Below are positions 26,449-39,000 of a stretch of 64,000 nt of DNA, piece after piece. Below the pieces are notes generated by a model, which made no database searches, was not told the origin of the DNA, and saw only the letters and a list, made by a program, of their open reading frames with translations. Made by a program: the position numbers and the translations under genes. Every line of letters begins with the position of its first letter. Positions within the stretch are counted from its first letter, which is position 1. Origin of the DNA: Strigops habroptila (taxonomy: Eukaryota > Chordata > Aves > Psittaciformes > Psittacidae); NCBI RefSeq assembly GCF_004027225.2, contig NC_044279.2:47640744-47704743 (forward strand). Reading direction: 5' to 3'.

Positions 26449-26723
26449 TGTGCTGGATTTGGCTGGGGTAGAATTAATTTTCTTCACAGCATCTAGTATG
26501 GGCTCTGTTTTGGACTTGTGCTGACAACAGTGTTGATAATACAGAGGAGTTTTAGCTATTGCCGAGCAGTGCTCACACAGAGTCAAGGCCTTTTCTGCCT
26601 CTCACCCCACCCCACCAGTGAGTACGCTGGGGGTGCACAGGGAGCTGGGAGGGGACACAGCCAGGACAGCTGATCCCAACTGACCAAAGGAATATTCCAG
26701 ACCATATGGCCTCATGCTCAGCA

Positions 26724-26729
26724 TATAAA
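26724..26729 (+). promoter_or_regulatory. LTR TATA box
   Basis: TATAAA about 275 bp inside the sense LTR, in the context GCATATAAAGCTGG. The same site in the sister LTR reads GATAAA. The position fits the U3 promoter of an LTR. Confidence 0.55.
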
Positions 26730-26913
26730 GCTGGGGGGAGAAGAAGGAAGTGAGGGGGGGACATTTGGAGTGACGGCATTTGCCTTCCCATTAATCATTA
26801 CAAGTGATGGAGCCCTGCTTTCCTGGAGATGGCTGAACACCTCCCTGCCAGTGGGCAGTGGTGAGTGATGCCCTTGTTTCACTTTGCTTGTGTGCACAGC
26901 TTTTGCTTTACCT

Positions 26914-26919
26914 ATTAAA
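26914..26919 (+). promoter_or_regulatory. LTR poly(A)-type signal
   Basis: ATTAAA about 190 bp downstream of the TATA box, where an LTR R region would place its polyadenylation signal. The sister LTR carries ATTAAT here. Confidence 0.45.
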
Positions 26920-27035
26920 CTGTCTTTATCTCAACCCATGAGTTTTCCCACTTTTACTCTTCTGACTCTCTCACTGTGGGAATTGAGCAAGCAGCTGTGT
27001 GGGGCTTAGTTGCTGACTGAGGTTAAACCACAACA

Positions 27036-27040
27036 GCTGA
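27036..27040. repeat. Target-site duplication, right
   Basis: GCTGA, identical to 26444-26448. The pair fixes the LTR ends. Confidence 0.82.
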
Positions 27041-28702
27041 CCAGGTTGTTTAACATCCACGGAGCTAAACAAAAACCCCTTTACCTATTCTGTCAATTCA
27101 GATGTACAACCTAGATACTACAACATCTATATTCTAAACAGTGGATCTCCACTGTGGATTTGGAACCCCCAGTTTGCTGTTCATGTCCTCAATACAAGGT
27201 ATGTGAAGTATTAGAGGTTAGAGATCCAGAAGACCCCCTTTCTGTGTAGTGAAAGATGTAGTGCTAGGTAACTGGAAATTACGTCCATCTGAAATCACAT
27301 CTCTTACTACTTTGAAACTTGCACGTTAAATCTGGCATACATTTTCTCTGTTTGTTTTTAATGTATCAAATGTGATAAATCAGTATTTTTAACTCAATGC
27401 CTAGTAGTATCATTTCCCCAGGGAAGGCTTTTAACATTCCTTCCAGCCAAGAAAAAGGTGAACTTTTGAACCAGGGTTTCAAACTCTTCAGAGTACTGAC
27501 AACAAAACTACACATTTATGTTGATTGGTGAAGCCTACTACAGACAATTTTTGTTGCAGTGACCCGTCTAGAGTAATCACAAGAACTCACACGGTGTTTC
27601 TGTGGTCTCTCTAGTGTCAATAATAACTGCAAAATTCTGTGTGCTGCCACTACTGAAGTCTCAATGATATAAAAAAATCTTTGGAAGCTTCTGCTTTGGC
27701 CAGCTTTAAATTATTTTTTGTTTTGTTTTTCATTTGTTTGTTTGGGGTTTTTTATTACAGCAAACAAGCCAGAATTAAAGGTAGAGTTCTGGGGCACCGC
27801 TGATAGGGGAAAAAAAACTCCATCCTGCTTTGTTTGCTGGCATGGACATAACATTCACATGTACCTGGAAAATTAACAGGTTGAGTGGGTTGGGTTTTAT
27901 AGGAGGCCCTAGTTCTGTCTGTTTTCTTGGTTTATTTAAAAGCATGACTTTCAAGTTGTGGATATGGCCTTTATGTAAAGCCAACAAAAACTCTTTAACA
28001 ATAGTGTGATGCAAAAGAGCAAACTTCACAACTTCTGCCTACAAAAAAAAAGTACAACTGAAAAATTGTTTGGAGTCATTGGCACATAGACAGGAAACAA
28101 ATTAATGGCAGCCATTAATTCCTGGTGAAAGAACCAAATATGGAAAAATGCTTACCTAAACATGTAATGAGCTGCTTAATGACCTAGATCATAGACTGAT
28201 TTGTTTTGTAGAAAAGAAATTTTAGCCCCAGATTTGGGCATCTCATATAAAATATTGGGCTCCATATAAAATATCGAGTGTGACCTCAGTCAAATCTAGT
28301 ATTAATTTTCCTCCACTGCCACAAATAAACTTTTCCTCATATACCTGATTCTCTATCAAATAGTTAAAGGCAGAAAAAGCTGAGAAAATACAATCTCTTT
28401 AGCCTAGTCCCAACCCAAATTTCTTCTGCCCTCTGTGTCATGCAAACTTGATCATTAATTGAAATCAAATGCAAAGTTTCACTCACTTGGTCTCAGGCAA
28501 ACATATCAAGCCTTTTTCCTCAGAACTCATTAACACTTTCTTGCTTTTCAATACAAAGATACTGAAGGATGAAGTATGCCTATGATCCAGACTAAACCCA
28601 GAAATTGCTTTGGCATCTGAGAAAATGCCCCAGTCATCTGTCTGGAATTATTCACATTTTCTCTTCTCTCTCCTTTTCTGCTGTAAGAAATCTCACTTTT
28701 AG

Positions 28703-28802
28703 GAACCCGATAATAGAGAAGCAACAGGGTTAGGTGTTCCAGCCCTACAGCAACTTTGGAGCCTGGTTCTTCCCTCACAGAGACATCATGCTGGCCTTGC
28801 AG
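28703..28802 (+). other. Exon-like segment, one frame open
   Basis: A long pyrimidine tract ending ctcacttttag opens a 100-nt segment closed by TTGCAG|GTAGGC. Only phase 0 is open (33 codons plus one base); the other two frames hit stops. The splice sites are good, but I see no homology and no confirmed partner exon. It could be a noncoding-RNA exon, a distant 5' exon of the gene at 53-59 kb, or chance. Confidence 0.2.
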
Positions 28803-31800
28803 GTAGGCATCTATATCTGTTAGCAAGACAAATCATACCAGCACCTCTAACATCAGCATTTCCTGTTGTTACTTTAAGCCTTTTCATTTGCTCTCCTTCA
28901 CATCTTATGCCTGTTCCAAACCCCAGCTGGAAATAACTGAATCTCTACTTTTGTGTATGGTGGTTACTAGCTTCTAAGCTAGAAGTGTCAGTGCCAGTCC
29001 AGGGGCCAAGCAAGGGACTGAAATAGTGGGAGTGTCACCATTGCACAAGCGAACTCCGAGAACCTGTGGTTCTGAACTGGGTGTTTGCTAGACAGTGCTA
29101 CCAACACATTTGCACAAGTTTATGTAAGTAGAAATAAAAACAAACATTTCATGGGATAAGACATATGATCTAACCCTAAAATAGTTTATTCTTAAAAACA
29201 AAGAAACAGTAAACTAATTCTCTTACTTTGTGGCTAGAGTCAAGATGACTATCAATGAAAAAATAGAAATGGCACTCAGTGCCAATCTAAGATTTTTCTG
29301 CTATAAAATCATAAAAAATATACTTCATGTACTTGGCTGTTCTCAAAATATATAGGATGAACACCACAGAGAAAATGAGGAGTCCAGCCTTCAAGGATGA
29401 GAAATGAGCTTATGAATGACTGATGATGTAAAAGGAACACACAGTTCATAATATGCTAACTTTTTACAATTCACTTGCAAAGTCCCTTTTGTTATCATGG
29501 AAAGACAAATCCCAGGATCTGCATTGCTCCAAAGTCTGTGTCTTTCTCCAGTTGCTTGTGCTTTATTTAGCCTCGTGGCCTACTGTAAGAAGAAAAACTC
29601 ATCACAATCTCCCCAACTTCCACGTAAGATATAACTTTTAATGCTTTTCTATGCATGAAGACATGGAGAACTTGTGAGTAAAGCTCGGATCTGTAGACCT
29701 AGGTCCTTTCTGTTTTCCAGAATTACAAAATGAAGTAATGACTATTTGCCAAAAATTTCAGCCATCCTACTATTCAGCTTCCTGATGTCCATAATTCTGA
29801 CTTCTGAAAGAGAAGTCCTGCCTCAGAGCATAAGAGGTGAGTGTCACGGTAAATGTAACAGGCATACCCTAGTCCAGACTTTCTGCCACACAGTAAGTTG
29901 CTTAATTGGATACTCGAAAAAGAAAGAGGTATACGTTTTATATGGTCCCAGAAATTGCTAGTATTTAAGACAGAAATCCTTTTAGACTGGCACAACAACT
30001 TTTAATGGTAGATGCTTGAGTCTGAACTAAGCTGAAACCAGTGGTTAATGCTGTAATAGCATTAACAGAGGTGCGAAAAGAGTTAGAAATCACGTGTTTG
30101 CATGAAAAATACACGACTGAGTGTATTACAAGCAGAAAGCAAGAAAGAGTTCAGAATGAACAGAATGGCCTTATTTATGTAGACAACTTAACTTGCTTTC
30201 AAATTCCTTGAAGTACCTTTAACCCTGAGGTTACCCTGCTTCTCAGCAGAGATCACATTTTTTCTCATGTGCGTACAAAAGATGGTTCATGCCAGAGTAC
30301 CATCCACTGTGTGGAAAAGCTTAAAGAATAAGAACCTGTCTGCTGTGTATGTGAACATGGCAAGCAAGCTTATGAGCAGCATGACAAGTCCATTCAGAGA
30401 CAGCCTGTCCTGGCATCTCATCTATGCTTTCTTATAAAAAGCCTTCAAGAAAAGGAACAATTCCGAGTACTGCCCACACCCACAAACAGATGTAGAAGTG
30501 GAAAGCTATTACAGCAATTAGCTATGATAAACTCTCAAGAGATATTTTGTAACCCACAATTTGCCAGGATAATCCCAGCCACGTAGTTTGTCTCCCATGA
30601 AAACAGTTTGACCTCAGATTTCTTTCTTGGAGCGTGCGGCTGATTTTTTTCCCAGGTCCCTCCCTTGGGCATTCAGTGGAACAGCTTTGTTTACTAGTGT
30701 TTCAGCCATTCCAAGTATAATATGAGAGCGTCAGAAATGTAATGTTATTTCAGGTTTACAAACTTCAATTAATGGCATGATTGGTGGCATGTGATTAAAA
30801 TAAAGATAATGTAAAAACTTCAATGAAATGTTACCAGATACTGAAACTCAATTTGCTGGAGATTTTCAGGGAAGGTTCCTTCATAGAAAAGTCTCCATTT
30901 TGCATTTAGAATAGTCCCATTTTGAACAGTCTCAGATTTGTTGGAGTCCCATCCAAGGCAACTGCAATATATATCAAAGTAGAAGCCCAGATTCTCTGTA
31001 AATAAATATCACATAGTAGCAAAATATTATAGCATGTTATCTTTAGTTTTATAAAAAGAAGACACGGAACTTGCTAGTTCAGCAACTCATGTTCTAATAG
31101 TAATAATACTTCAACAACTTTCTGATTTTATGATGCATTCAAAATCATGAAACTGATGCAAAACACTTTTTGCTAAGAGTTCTTGGGTAATAGGTGAATC
31201 CTAGAAAGATTCCCAGAAGTCTCCTTCTGACTCTCAACTATATTGTTATGTCAAAACAGAGTCTCATACATAGTCAATCAAGTTGATGAGTTTTACACTA
31301 TGTCATTTTCTTACTCCAAGCCCTGTGTTCATGAATGAATCACACATTAGCACAAATACCAATATAAAGGTGCTCTGTAGAGGCTCTTCTTCATGATGAA
31401 AGCCATTAGTATAAAATCAAGATCACAGAGTTGGAATTTTCTTCCTGAAACTGTATTATTTTGCATAGTCCCAAAGCCCATAATTCATCTCCAGGGCAAA
31501 ACTATAAGGGGTAAGCAAGGGAAGAACTAGGTCTACATTATTGTCTTAAAAGTATTTCGATGCCAGAAAACTACTATATTTTTGACACATACTAAGTGAT
31601 GCTTATTCCAAGTTGTGTATATGATTCACATGCACAGGAGTTCATAGTATCAACAGCAGTATTGGATTGTAGAAGCTATAAGTAAATCATTCTGATGGAA
31701 ACAAAATAACATGATCTCTGCCATGATCTCTTTTAGTTCTTGGGAAATAAACCACATGTGTATAACTTGAGAAACAAGAAGGCAACAATCAGCTTGTCTG

Positions 31801-33432
31801 AAACATCTATAATCTTTGTTTGGTACTCAGCAAGTATGCTGGTGTGTACAGAGGCTACAGACAAACCAAGTGGGTGCTGGAAGGTTAGGCTAATCCTACT
31901 GAAACTCCCTTTCAGGTCAACAGCTAGCCAAAAACATGATGCATAAGTTTTTCGTAGTAATCTTGGAAGCTGGGAGTAAGATGGACCTAAATCAGCATAA
32001 ACTGTCCCACAGGGAAAATTTTAATCATATTGGCATGTTCAGTAGCCCAGCCATGCTTTGAATTTGCTTTGGGCCTGCTGGAATATGAATATGAATAATA
32101 GAACAACAGCAGCTACATTTGCAAGTTGCTGGTCTGCACACAGGATTGCTACCATATGATTTATATCTGCCCAAAGCAAGAAAAAAAACTTCTCAACATT
32201 GCCAGTGGAATACTCTGGCACATCTCTCTTCATTCCTCACTCCCACTGCATTTGAAAAGGAATTTATCACTGTAGCTACTATTCAATGCAGTGATACTGA
32301 AGTGTTATCTAGACAACAAAGAACTGAGGTCCTTTCCAAAATTCAGAATCTCAACTAATATTGGGTATATTGCTAAATTAAAACTTGAAAACCTGGTAAA
32401 TCTCCACCTTTGCACAGAGCAGCCTTTATTTAATGTGTAAATCCTAGGGAAACATAACAACACAAGATAAAACCAAGGAGAAATAAAGCATTTGTGATAA
32501 CTGTCCACAGTGTTATACAACATGGCTTACTATAATGTAACAAATCCTTTGAGATCTTATCTGGAGTATTTTCTTCATCTGTGCATCTTTCTAAACTGTG
32601 CTTGTTACAAACTTCTTTGCTTTCAAGGCTTATTCATCAGGAGAGCTTTTTGTTATCTGAAGGCTGAGTAAACAGGAGGGAAAATAAGCAGCCCAAGCTA
32701 TTGTATGTCACCAGACAATGTCTTACTGCCACCTTGTGTTGAGCAAAAAATATGAAAAGCTCATTATTTCAAAGACTAAACCAAATAAAAAGCTGTTCAG
32801 AAAATAAACAAGAAGGAAATCTTTTAGGAAGGTGTGTGTGAATATGAGAATATATATATATAAAATTACAACAATGGTTGAAGAGTTTATAAAAAGAGGA
32901 AAGTATTTTATTTTCATTTCAAATTTGTCTTCACAAGCAAGTGGCAAATGTCCACTAATGGTTAACAGCCTTTTGGCTTTAAAAGCTGCAAGAAGGGCAA
33001 TTTTTTTTTTTCCTGGGGAAAATTAATGAACATTTATGATTTTATTCCCCATGTAGATTTTTTTCTTCTCCCCCCTCCCCCTTTTTTTTTTATATATACA
33101 TAGTTACATCATGAATAATGAGATTTCTTGAGATGTTAGAGATATTTTTTATCTCACTCTTGGGCTTTTTCTCAAACATTGCAAACAACACTTTTTACAC
33201 ACATTTCAGTACATCCAAGTGATGAAAAATTCCTACAGTGCTTTTTCTTCTTAGCAGTTCAGAATAAATCCACATGCTGCAGACAACTTTCCCACCTACC
33301 AGATAAATCGTATACAATGGCAGGATTGGTCCTTGCTCTTTAACAACTCACAAAATCATTACTTAAAGAAAATCTGTCCTCTGGTATTTCCACAGAGATT
33401 GGTTTTCCATGTGAAGCAATAACTGCACAGCA

Positions 33433-33446
33433 ACACACACACACAC
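33433..33446. repeat. Short CA microsatellite
   Basis: About seven CA units. Likely polymorphic but otherwise unremarkable. Confidence 0.7.
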
Positions 33447-34829
33447 TCACAAGCATGCACAGTCAAAGCCAAGAGGTGGCAAACTCTTCTGCAGCATTTG
33501 ACCTTGCAGAATGAAGATAAAAAGAACACAATCAAGTATGTATTAAAGATGCTAGCATTACTACAGGTTTACTCTCTATCCATCATTACTAGTTAATGCT
33601 GTCGCTACCATGATGGCTCACTGAACACCATCCTTTATGTTCTAAAACTGTTGTTTTCAAGTAGTAGTTTGCAAACCCCTCAAAGTCCTGTGGACTATTT
33701 CTAAGGTGTCTGTAAAACCAGGTTTTTAAAGAGAGCTCATTTTTAAAAGAGCATATATCTTTTCTAGCTAAGTATATATACACGTTTTCAAAGGCTTTAG
33801 TTTTCCATTGGTCAGAATTTAAAAATCCACAAACTGAAAGAGGGAGGAAAGCGCTGAATTAAAGCTCAGACTTGATCTCAAAACTTTGGGAGCCACTCAC
33901 AATCACAACATTTTCTTTAGGACACCACATACATTTATCTTCAAACCTGTGGAAAGCAGTAAACTGTTACTATCAGCTTAATTGCTTAGTAGGATTCCAA
34001 GCACCAGTTATAAACTGCTTGAGGCTTTTCAAGGTTGTCGTGCTACCATGGCCATGGATTTCTTTGATATGCTAGATACCATTATTTGGCAAGTGTATAG
34101 TAAATGAAGAAGTACCTTGGGACAGTAATATTGTTTAGTGAGAAGTGCTTTCACTAATTCCATCATCATCAAAGTATTATGGACTGGTAACGGACTACAG
34201 GTATGTAAGTTTCATCTCCCAGAAAGTCAGTGCCTGTGATGCCATTAGTCCCAGCACAAAAGAACAGAAGTTCTATGGCTTTGTGCAGCCCGATAAATGG
34301 ATGAAATAGTTACTTAATTTTGTGTGGATGATAAAGACTCTTTTCAGACGTGTATGACCCCTGCTAACCCCAAGTCATAAAAATGAGCTTGTTTAATGTA
34401 CTTGATGAAGGCACAATGCTGTCTCTTGAGGACTCACTGACCTCAGTCACTGCAGTCTGTCCTCAGGGCATTATTTGCAGGGTTCGTGAAAGTGCTTCTA
34501 CAGCAATAAAAAAATTAAAATAAACCAATAATTCTTAAATATGTATACTATGAATTACCACTTAGGTTTTGATGTCTGTGACTAAAACAAGTCTTCCCAC
34601 TCCCATATTAACCGCTTGCTCATTATAAGAAACTTTTATCTGCTGCTATTATTCCTAACTAGGAAAATCTGTGCTTTAGGCAGTCATGGGAACATATTAA
34701 CAAAGTCTAGATGTAGTGAGTTGCAAAAGATGTTATGGCATAGGTTGAGAGGCCCAAAACAGGGGATTGCTTCATATCCAAGTAAACAACCCAAGTCACA
34801 CTAACTGTGATTGCTGGAAAGACAAGACT

Positions 34830-34847
34830 AAAAAAAAAAAAAAAAAA
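34830..34847. repeat. Poly(A) homopolymer, 18 bp
   Basis: A run of 18 A followed by GAGAAAGAAAAGA purine-rich sequence. No retroposed body is evident. Confidence 0.8.
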
Positions 34848-35461
34848 GAGAAAGAAAAGACAGCTCAAAGACAGAAATAGAGATGAGAGCATCAGAAAAG
34901 GGGCAAAGCACATTATTTGTGCCCCAAATCCTCTTTCCAGTTAAGAAATTTTCTAAAAGAGGAATTTTTGAACCCTAGGACTCATAGTCTTGAGTGATCC
35001 CTTACAGTACCCATGTTGGGCTCCCACTAGTATCCACAGCAATGCTTCTACTGCCTCAAAGCCTCCCTTCTTCCTAGCCATATCTGCTTCCTCAAGAGTC
35101 CTTCAAGCTTTGGCAAGAGAGTCATATCATCCTGCCTCAGTTCTGCTTGTTGAAGATATGTTAGAAGGCAGCTCTTCTCTTACTACTGCTGTATTTGTCA
35201 TTGCCTTATTCCGTTCTATTCCTTCATCTGTCTCCTCTGCTCTTTACTTTCTCCTTTTGTTACAAAAAGAAGCAAAATAAGATATATCCCTTTTTCTGTC
35301 CCAGAAGTGCTCAAGGTCACTAAAGTCAGAGACCTCTTCTGGCTATAAGCAAAAGAGATTCCAGTAAAGGGGAGTTTCTCAGACTTTGTTACTCAAGACA
35401 GCTTTCATTCTGTCACTTATAGTCTTAGTTAATCATAGGGCTTCTAAATATGTCATATGGA

Positions 35462-36000
35462 AACATAGAATCATAGAATCATAGAATCATAAGGGTTGGA
35501 AAGGACCTTAAGATCATCTAGTTCCAACCCCCCTGCCATGGGCAGGGACACCTTGCCCTAAACCACGTGGCTCAAGGCTCTGCCCAACCTGGCCTTGAAC
35601 ACCGCCAGGGATGGAGCATCCACAACCTCCCTGGGCAACCCATTCCAGTGCTTCACCACCCTCACTGTAAAGAACTTCTTCCTTACATCTAGTCTAAACT
35701 TCCCCTGTTTAAGTTTGAACCCATTACCCCTTGTCCTATCACCACAGTCCCTAAGGAAGAGTCCCTCCCCAGCATCCTTGTAGACCCCCTTCAGATACTG
35801 GAAGGCTGCTATGAGGTCTCCACGCAGCCTTCTCTTCTCCAGGCTGAACAGCTCCAACTCTCTCAGCCTGTCTTCATACGGGAGGTGCTCCAGCCCTCTT
35901 ATCATCCTCGTGGCCCTCCTCTGGACTCGCTCCAACAGCTCCATGTCCTTTTTATGTTGAGGACACCAGAACTGTACACAGTACTCCAAGTGAGGTCTCA
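35462..36000 (-). mobile_element. CR1 LINE, young 5'-truncated copy
   Basis: On the minus strand this is the last 540 bp of a young CR1: the C-terminal ORF2 segment, a short 3' untranslated region, and three ATTCTATG tail units at 35466-35490. The frame continues without a stop from the truncation point to the end of ORF2 (complement, 36000 to 35558), keeping blocks such as [14 protein letters not shown] and [20 protein letters not shown]. It matches the plus-strand copy at 41.1-41.7 kb almost base for base, so both belong to the same recent subfamily. A 170-codon frame ending at 35558 begins in flanking DNA and is not a gene. A short AAACAT is present near both ends but is too short to call a target duplication. 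Confidence 0.95.
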
Positions 36001-39000
36001 AACATACTTCTACAAGTCTCTCCCCGTCTACATAACCTACCCAATGTATACATTTACAGAAGTGCCTCATGGTCTCATTCTAGATCCTGCAAAATCACAC
36101 TTGTGGTTACTATGTCTGCCTGTAAATACAAGGATCTGTGAGGCCAAATACCAGGAAGTAATTAGAGATTGATTCATTTAAATCTCTTTAAGAGTAAAGG
36201 AGAAGTAATTGAGCCAATCTCTTCTGTTGCAGTATTGTCAAATTACCAGTGCTCAACCAGATGCCATATGTTCCTCTGGCAGGATGTGGGTGTAAGTAAA
36301 ACCTACTAAGAAATGGTTGCTTAAGATTGAAGATGTCCATTTCTTCCATAGTGCAGGGAGAAAAGTCACCCATCTATACAGGTTAAATGTCCATCAGTAT
36401 CAAGGCTGCACAGTATGGATTTGGATTATAAATCCACAGGAAATCTAGATGCTGGTGTTTAATCCCAGCAAACCTTTGACTGTGTCACAGCCTTGAAGGT
36501 AATCAGTTGGAAAAGCCTGTCTGGAAGCCCCAGTACATGAATGATGCCTTTTGTGGTCAGGCTTGAATCAGATTTGTCTGATAGTAGCCATTGGTGTCTT
36601 TTAGCAGACTAGTATTTTCTCCTACTTCTGTCTGTAGAACCAGAAGCTTAGAAGTCATTCATTTCATTATGAGAATGAAGTTCAAATGCTTTTTCTTACA
36701 AGAATTTGAAGGATTTCTGTGTTAAATTCTTAATTCCTTGCTCAGAGTTTGTGACTGAAATAGCTCTATATTGCTCTAACTTGCCTGTGATAAAGAAAAT
36801 TCGAGAGAAAATGTGCACTCACACAGCAGCCCATTTTGCTGTGTAGATTTACCCACACCACCATGGACAATGACTACTCAGCTGCCAGTATTTAACAATA
36901 AACAAACATCAACAAATAAAAATGTTTCCCAAATTTAAGTACTGTTGGGGAGGGGGGAGTTGGGTTTTGTCTTACATAAGAGCAAGCAAGAACTTCTTCA
37001 GGAAGAATAGTCAGTATTTAAGCAGAGGAGCTATGCTAAGTAAATCATTGATGGAAAGAGAGCCCTGTATCTGGGACAGAGGATAAAAGGGAGCTAAGCA
37101 GCCAGCAGGATGCAAAATGACAGCTGTTTAAACCACATTTCTAACTGCTGTGGCCAATGGTTTAATATCTCTGAGGAACAAGCAGGCAGCCATGGGGGGG
37201 TGGGACACAGAAAAACAGAAAAGATCAGCATATTATTATTTCTATTGTGACCAGACTGTCTGTTCCTGTCCAACTTCTGTAATAGCTAATTAACAATTGC
37301 CAGAGTTTACCCCATCCAAACATCTGGTTATCCAGGGCCTGCTTTCCCCTCTAAAGCTTTAATGAATTTTAACATGTTTGAAAGAGCATTTCCCTCTGGC
37401 TTATTGAGATAAAACAAGATATAAACATACCCCCTAGGCCTGGTACATCCTCTGCTCAGTAGTGTTCCCAAAATGGTTTATTCCTCTATCCTCCCAGGAT
37501 TTCTTTGCCCCCAGATCTCCTAGCTTTTGACTTGCTGAAAAAAGCATCTGGTGAAGTACCCAAAAGCCCTATGTCTTATGAGAAGGATCATTCCCCTGCT
37601 CCTACCATACCCCAGGAGCAAGAATAAAGCTGCTGAAGAGGGTATTTCTTACCACAAAATGCTGTGATGAGGCTTTGCAGCAATAGAGGACGGTATATCC
37701 AGCCTCTGATACTTCCTGTGCAAGCTGCCTGCATCCACGACAGAGCATACCTCTCACCTGCAGCAGCCATTCTGTGAACACTTTCAGTCTTTGACTATAG
37801 TTTTATACTGCTTGCATGAACCAGACCTCCCAAGTTGTCTCTAGTGAGAGTCTTACCCACCCTCTCTAAAACACATTGATTTCATGTTAAACCTGTTCGT
37901 CCAACAGAAGGAGGTTGAGAATACAGCTGGCAGTCCAAGTAAGTGCGATCAAAACCTGTCTTAGGAAAATTCAGTCCTACATGGCAGCGTGAAAGGATGA
38001 AAGGAAGGGAGGTGGGGAAACTGACCCAACACTCCAGTAATTCCTGGAATTACCTCGAACGTGCTTCACAAGTTTCTCATTGAACCAAACACCTGTGTGC
38101 TTTCACATGTTACATTGCTTATTTGGTCATCCATCTTCTTACTCTGAACACCCTGAAAATTTCACAGGCAGGCAAGCTGTTTAATCCGGTAACTTTGTAT
38201 TGTCAGCAGGTAGAAGTTAGAAAGAATTGTGGCAGTGAAAACTTCCATCCAGATTTCTGTAGGGTTCTTCTACACTGTTTTAAGGAGTCTTACTCAGCTG
38301 TTCATTCACATTAGCTTACACTGAAACCAGTTACATGAATGAAAAATCTGGCTGTGGTACCACATAGAAAGAATGATGATACACGATTTATAAAGTTTGA
38401 CAAGGCGTCTGGTGTGAAGCTTCACCACAGGGTACTGGATGAAGCTATACAGTTTTTTTGCTGTTTGCAAAGAACAACCACATCAGAGGAAGAGAAAGGT
38501 GATAGTATTTGTTTACGCAGCCCTGTAAGCCTGCTGCTGTAGCCACTGAATGCTCTTATCAAAGACACTCTGGCAATAAAGATATTCAGAAAAGAAGGGA
38601 GAATGAGTACATGGCTGAAGGATGGATTTTTCTGCAGCCACTTGCTTCAGAGCATGGATAATTACCACAGCTGCTGCTTCTACTGGTTCTTACTTCTCCT
38701 AGTTCTCAGTCTATTGTTGTTATCTCCCCTGACTTCTTACTACAAGTGCCCTACAAAATATCTCAACTACCTCCCTCTACCACCTCTCAGGTGCTGTTCC
38801 ATATGCGTTTCATATGTTCCTGGTCCCTAAGTATGCTTCACTGCAGACCCAGCGATAAGAATCAAGGCTGAGGAGAGCAGAAATCTTGTGGCTTATACCA
38901 CTTCTCATTAGGGGAACTCCTTCCACATTCCAGGGCGGAGCATAACTAGAAACTATATCACATGTCAGGACACTGTAAGTGTTGATTAGAACACAGCAAC

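Larger units (their letters stand above)
26449..27035 (+). mobile_element. Solo LTR of an avian endogenous retrovirus (ERVL-like), sense
   Basis: The 587-bp element starts TGTGCTGG and ends ACCACAACA, with TG...CA termini, and is flanked by perfect GCTGA duplications (26444-26448 and 27036-27040). It shows the regulatory layout expected of an LTR in sense orientation: TATAAA at 26724-26729 and an ATTAAA poly(A)-type motif at 26914-26919. No internal retroviral coding region or partner LTR adjoins it, so it is a solo LTR. It is the inverted counterpart of the copy at 12254-12835. Frames of 72-76 codons inside it are shadows, not genes. With its core motifs kept, it could act as a plus-strand promoter, but nothing here shows transcription. 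Confidence 0.9.
27041..35461. other. Gene-free stretch
   Basis: No coding sequence recognised. It contains simple repeats (TATATATA at 32851-32860, a T-run and TATATATA around 33090-33100, CA dinucleotides at 33433-33446, A18 at 34830) and one exon-like segment at 28703. The 30540-30870 part is not repetitive and holds FOX-like TTTGTTTAC and TEAD-like CATTCCA motifs, as a conserved noncoding element might. That is a guess without an alignment. Confidence 0.5.

Noticed and set aside
35558..36070. Minus-strand 170-codon frame as a gene
   Set aside because: CR1 ORF2 fragment fused by chance to flanking sequence.
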